A stretch of DNA of 64,000 nucleotides from a virus. Where the stretch lies: positions 1-64,000 of IMG/VR virus record IMGVR_UViG_3300034190_002878, one strand, 5' to 3'. This document shows positions 61,404 through 64,000 of the stretch, in pieces (the first letter of the stretch is position 1; each line of letters starts with the position of its first letter). Position numbers and translations under genes: made by a program. The notes below the pieces were generated by a model. The model had not been told where the DNA came from and ran no database searches. It saw only the letters and a program-made list of their open reading frames with translations.

Positions 61404-62086
61404 GAAACGACCCTGTTAATGTTATCAAACTGTTGTCCAAATTCTTTCATAAGCCTTAGTTCGCTCACATCCATGGAGCCAATGTGATCATTGCCATCCA
61501 TACCCTTGTTGAGTGTAAAGTGCTTCTCTACTACTTTTGCTCCATGGGCGATGTTGTATAGAGCATACGCTGGGCCGTATGAGTGATCACTAAAGCCGAC
61601 AACCTTGTCATCATACGCAAACTTTTCAAAGTCTAGAAAGCTTGTTGGGTATCTTGAAATACAATTGAAGTATTTCACATTATCGTAATCAAATGGCAGG
61701 AAGTCGTGCTCCCACATTCCAAGCGAAACATACACAGGCTTTCCGATATCAATAATCTTCTCACATAATTCAGGTTCTTTGACAACGGTTCTGCTTGCAA
61801 TCTTGTAAAGACTTACGTCTAGCTTTTCACACCATTCAATTTTTTCCTCGTCAAAAACAGAAGCAAAGAACTCAATGCCATGTGCATCACATATATCTCT
61901 GATTTCTCTGACTTGGTTAAATGTAAATTCGTTACGCTTACGAGATTCATCTCCAAAAACTCTTACTGAATCGTAAAGCTGAAACTTTGCATAATCTGCT
62001 CCACCAATTGCTGACTGCCTAATCAGCTCTTCAATTTTTCGGAAGTCACCATTGTGATTAATTCCGATCTCTGAAATGATTTTCAC
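61400..62086 (-). CDS. neuB-like: Nonulosonic acid synthase, short NeuB-like
   Basis: Condenses phosphoenolpyruvate with a hexosamine to make a sialic-type acid. The 228-residue TIM-barrel product has SEIGINHNGD (Glu6, His11), DYAKFQLYD (Lys34), LYKIASR (about 93-99), GFSDHSYGP (His168) and VVEKHFTLNK (186-195). It lacks the C-terminal SAF (antifreeze-like) domain of normal NeuB proteins (about 340 residues), so it is a minimal barrel-only form. GTG start overlaps the previous stop; GGAG lies 9 bases upstream. No NeuC-type epimerase is in the window. Confidence 0.85.
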   Translation of the reverse strand: MKIISEIGINHNGDFRKIEELIRQSAIGGADYAKFQLYDSVRVFGDESRKRNEFTFNQVREIRDICDAHGIEFFASVFDEEKIEWCEKLDVSLYKIASRTVVKEPELCEKIIDIGKPVYVSLGMWEHDFLPFDYDNVKYFNCISRYPTSFLDFEKFAYDDKVVGFSDHSYGPAYALYNIAHGAKVVEKHFTLNKGMDGNDHIGSMDVSELRLMKEFGQQFDNINRVVS

Positions 62087-62754
62087 TTAATTATCTCCAA
62101 ATTTTGCACTTCTGGTAGTTGTGCATTAGTAATCATCTTAAAATTAACATCTGGGTTGCGCTTCACCACATCAATAAAGTGCTCAACCATATTTGTTCTG
62201 TCCATTTTAGCCTTTTGTTGCTTTAGCGGGGCCTGCCATGGACGGCGAAACAGGTAATCATTTTGATAGAAATCAAGGCCAATTACCCACAAATTCTTAG
62301 GTTTTAGTATGTGAGCAGCATAAATAATTGCCAAAACTCCTGTATTTGGGTGCTTTTTAGCGTAATTACCTACACCCTGAAAGAAATCATTATAACCCAG
62401 CAGCTCCTCTGGTAGGAGATGACACTTCAGCCCGTAGCTTTCATATATTCTTCTCATTCTTGAAATCATAGCATCATATTCGCACTTAGTAAATTGAATA
62501 TTAGTGATGCCCAGCTCTCTATAGTGATCTGGTAGCAGGGGCGCGGTATCTAGTCTATTCACAAAGTGGGCGATGTTCTTGCCCTTCAGTGCCGGTGCTA
62601 CTATAGAATACTCAGAATCTTCATTGTTTACATTCCTGTCAAAGTTGTTGACCATGTAACAATGATCAAACCTGTCTGACACTTGGTCTATTCTAGCAAC
62701 ACTTGCGCCCTTGAGGACAACCCCAAAGTCATTTAAGTCTTTTGGAAAGTACAT
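62083..62754 (-). CDS. GT42-like sialyltransferase (Cst-type)
   Basis: I chose ATG 62754, which overlaps the methyltransferase stop as TGATG and has GAGGG upstream. The 223-residue product resembles Campylobacter CstI/CstII: the N-terminal phrase KGASVARIDQVSDRFDHCYM corresponds to the CMP-binding start, and TGVLAIIYAAHILKPKNLWV then IGLDFYQNDY (about residues 138-167) match the TSGVYM...SGIDFYQN region. It is shorter than CstII (about 290 residues). Donor is presumably the CMP-sugar from the adjacent NeuA-like enzyme. Assignment by motif. Confidence 0.75.
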   Translation of the reverse strand: MYFPKDLNDFGVVLKGASVARIDQVSDRFDHCYMVNNFDRNVNNEDSEYSIVAPALKGKNIAHFVNRLDTAPLLPDHYRELGITNIQFTKCEYDAMISRMRRIYESYGLKCHLLPEELLGYNDFFQGVGNYAKKHPNTGVLAIIYAAHILKPKNLWVIGLDFYQNDYLFRRPWQAPLKQQKAKMDRTNMVEHFIDVVKRNPDVNFKMITNAQLPEVQNLEIIK

Positions 62755-63599
62755 CAATCCCTCGTGATCATAAAACTGCGAACAATCTTTCGACTTCCAG
62801 AATCGAAGTGCTCATGACAAGCGAATTTTGCAAGATGTTCGTTACTAACATTGTTGTACAGGCCACGGTGGAAACCATCTGTTTGGATCGTCTTAACTGG
62901 ATCGTATCCTGCCATCTTGAACAATTGTGGCTGAGGCACTGGGGTAGCGATAACCCATTTGCTGTTGAATCCGATCTTGAAATACTCACGAAGAATCTTT
63001 TCGAAATCATTATCACTGTCGTAGGTGTTCGGGTGGACTTCAAGAAGGATATTGGTGTGCCCTTCGTTCTTAGTAAAATAATCAAGACCGCCTTCAAAAA
63101 TCTTGACCTCGTGCCCCTCGACATCCATCTTAATAAAATTAGGGTATCGACGATCTTGTAGGAAAGTGTTTAGCGAGAAGCAAGGAACCTCTTTCTTTGT
63201 TGTGCTGTACTTGTTCTTCTTTACGCTACTTAAATTTGGCTTTGATGCTTCCCAGAATACCTCAACACCATCGTGTCCCGAGATGGCACACTGTGTGACC
63301 TCACAACGGTCGCTGTAGCCATTGTCTTGAACATTCTTAGTCAGGATATCAATGCTTTGGGAGTCGGGCTCTACGGCGTATACAAAGCCTTCTGAGCCTA
63401 CGTTCCGTAACATAGGCAATGTGGTATAACCAATATTGCCACCAAGGTCGAGGCAAGTCATGCCATCTTTAACGGTATCGTTTAGTAGAGACATAAAAGC
63501 CTTCTCTCTGCCGCCTTCGTAGTATAGGACGCTAGAGATGCCTCCGTCGCTAATGTTCAGGTTCATATTGAACCCGTCAACCTGTTTTTGTACTAGCAT
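62754..63599 (-). CDS. FkbM-family methyltransferase
   Basis: SAM-dependent enzyme, usually O-methylating sugars. The 281-residue product has motif I CLDLGGNIGYTTLP (residues 49-62), the acidic VEPDSQSI (about 76-83) and FIKMDVEGHEVKIFEGG (about 154-170), all typical of FkbM. It overlaps the upstream glycosyltransferase by 23 bases and the sialyltransferase by one. Likely modifies a sugar of the same glycan. Confidence 0.88.
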   Translation of the reverse strand: MLVQKQVDGFNMNLNISDGGISSVLYYEGGREKAFMSLLNDTVKDGMTCLDLGGNIGYTTLPMLRNVGSEGFVYAVEPDSQSIDILTKNVQDNGYSDRCEVTQCAISGHDGVEVFWEASKPNLSSVKKNKYSTTKKEVPCFSLNTFLQDRRYPNFIKMDVEGHEVKIFEGGLDYFTKNEGHTNILLEVHPNTYDSDNDFEKILREYFKIGFNSKWVIATPVPQPQLFKMAGYDPVKTIQTDGFHRGLYNNVSNEHLAKFACHEHFDSGSRKIVRSFMITRD

Positions 63600-64000
63600 T
63601 TAATGTCTCCTTTAAAAATTGCTCGTATCTTTCCGACACGTCAACCATATCAATATTAGTATTATAACCGTTTGAAATAACTTTGTCAAATGAAATTTCA
63701 GGCAAATTCGTTGTGCTTGCTGGACTATAGTCCCATGGCTCTTCGTGAATAACGATTGCATCAGGGCCTGCCACTTCTTTGGTGCCAGCGATGGATGAAC
63801 AAATAATTTGACATCCTGCGGCACGGGCGTCAACAACCACATTTGGGCAAGAGTCGAATCGTGCCAAGTGAATCATATACTTGGACCTTTTGTATAGCGA
63901 GTATAGGCTGTTTGTATTGATATCGCCAACAAAAAAGATTCTGTCATGTATGATTGCCTCGCTAGCGTCCACATGGCCAGCAATAACCAAACAATCTTTA
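63577..64000 (-). CDS. Family 4-like glycosyltransferase, C-terminal part (cut by window edge)
   Basis: The frame is open to the right end, so only the last 140 residues are seen. Residues RIFFVGDINTNSLYSLYKRS, then ARFDSCPNVVVDARAAGCQI and CSSIAGTKEV are the donor-binding half of a GT-B enzyme of the GT4 type. The Glu-x7-Glu motif appears altered (Asp in place of the first Glu). It is the first gene of the sugar island in this window. Confidence 0.78.
   Translation of the reverse strand, partial: KDCLVIAGHVDASEAIIHDRIFFVGDINTNSLYSLYKRSKYMIHLARFDSCPNVVVDARAAGCQIICSSIAGTKEVAGPDAIVIHEEPWDYSPASTTNLPEISFDKVISNGYNTNIDMVDVSERYEQFLKETLNASTKTG

Overview
The window is part of the genome of a tailed bacteriophage with a T4-like (contractile-tail, myovirus-type) architecture, probably from an aquatic Gram-negative host. 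The evidence is a recognisable T4-type set of genes: large terminase (gp17-like), portal (gp20-like), prohead protease (gp21-like), baseplate wedge proteins (gp6-like and gp25-like), a late sigma factor (gp55-like), a primase (gp61-like) and a recombination nuclease (gp46/gp47-like). Every credible gene lies on the minus strand, so the genome reads from position 64000 towards 1. Genes are packed with few-base gaps or 1-30 base overlaps. No non-coding stretch exceeds about 110 bases, and I see no tRNA, rRNA, CRISPR array or insertion sequence.

Layout in transcription order. (1) 64000-56585: a surface-sugar island with a GT4 glycosyltransferase fragment, an FkbM methyltransferase, a GT42-like sialyltransferase, a short NeuB-type synthase, a GT29-like sialyltransferase, a NeuA-type CMP-sugar synthetase, a 2-hydroxyacid dehydrogenase, a GT2 glycosyltransferase, an NAD-dependent sugar epimerase and a short UDP-sugar 6-dehydrogenase. 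(2) 56583-54756: small proteins and the gp55-like sigma factor. (3) 54755-19051: about 35 kb of tail, baseplate and fibre genes, including an amidase-bearing hub protein, a spike-like protein, proteins of 2360, 3463, 1264 and 1116 residues, and two small paralogous families. (4) 18999-16818: an HNH endonuclease, a RuvC-like resolvase and a primase. (5) 16805-14209: a cluster of small proteins that share an N-terminal segment (core LKQIIKEE) resembling a capsid-targeting signal. (6) 14149-11051: a single polypeptide fusing Mre11/SbcD and Rad50/SbcC. (7) 11027-9859: membrane and coiled-coil proteins that look like a holin/spanin lysis cassette. (8) 9857-1: packaging and head genes, from terminase through portal and protease to structural proteins. 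The major capsid gene is not in the window.

How they work together. Host-type promoters (one a perfect TTGACA-17-TATAAT) appear to drive early genes. A recurring intergenic element, ACTATTTAY in gene orientation, sits just upstream of several late operons and is a good candidate target of the phage sigma factor. The most interesting possible system is a set of capsid-cargo proteins: at least five genes carry the same N-terminal tag ending in a protease-like I-x-E site, the phage encodes the matching prohead protease, and one tagged protein carries a membrane-associated pretoxin-like region. A second notable system is the phage-borne nonulosonic (sialic-type) acid activation and transfer set, with two sialyltransferases of different families.
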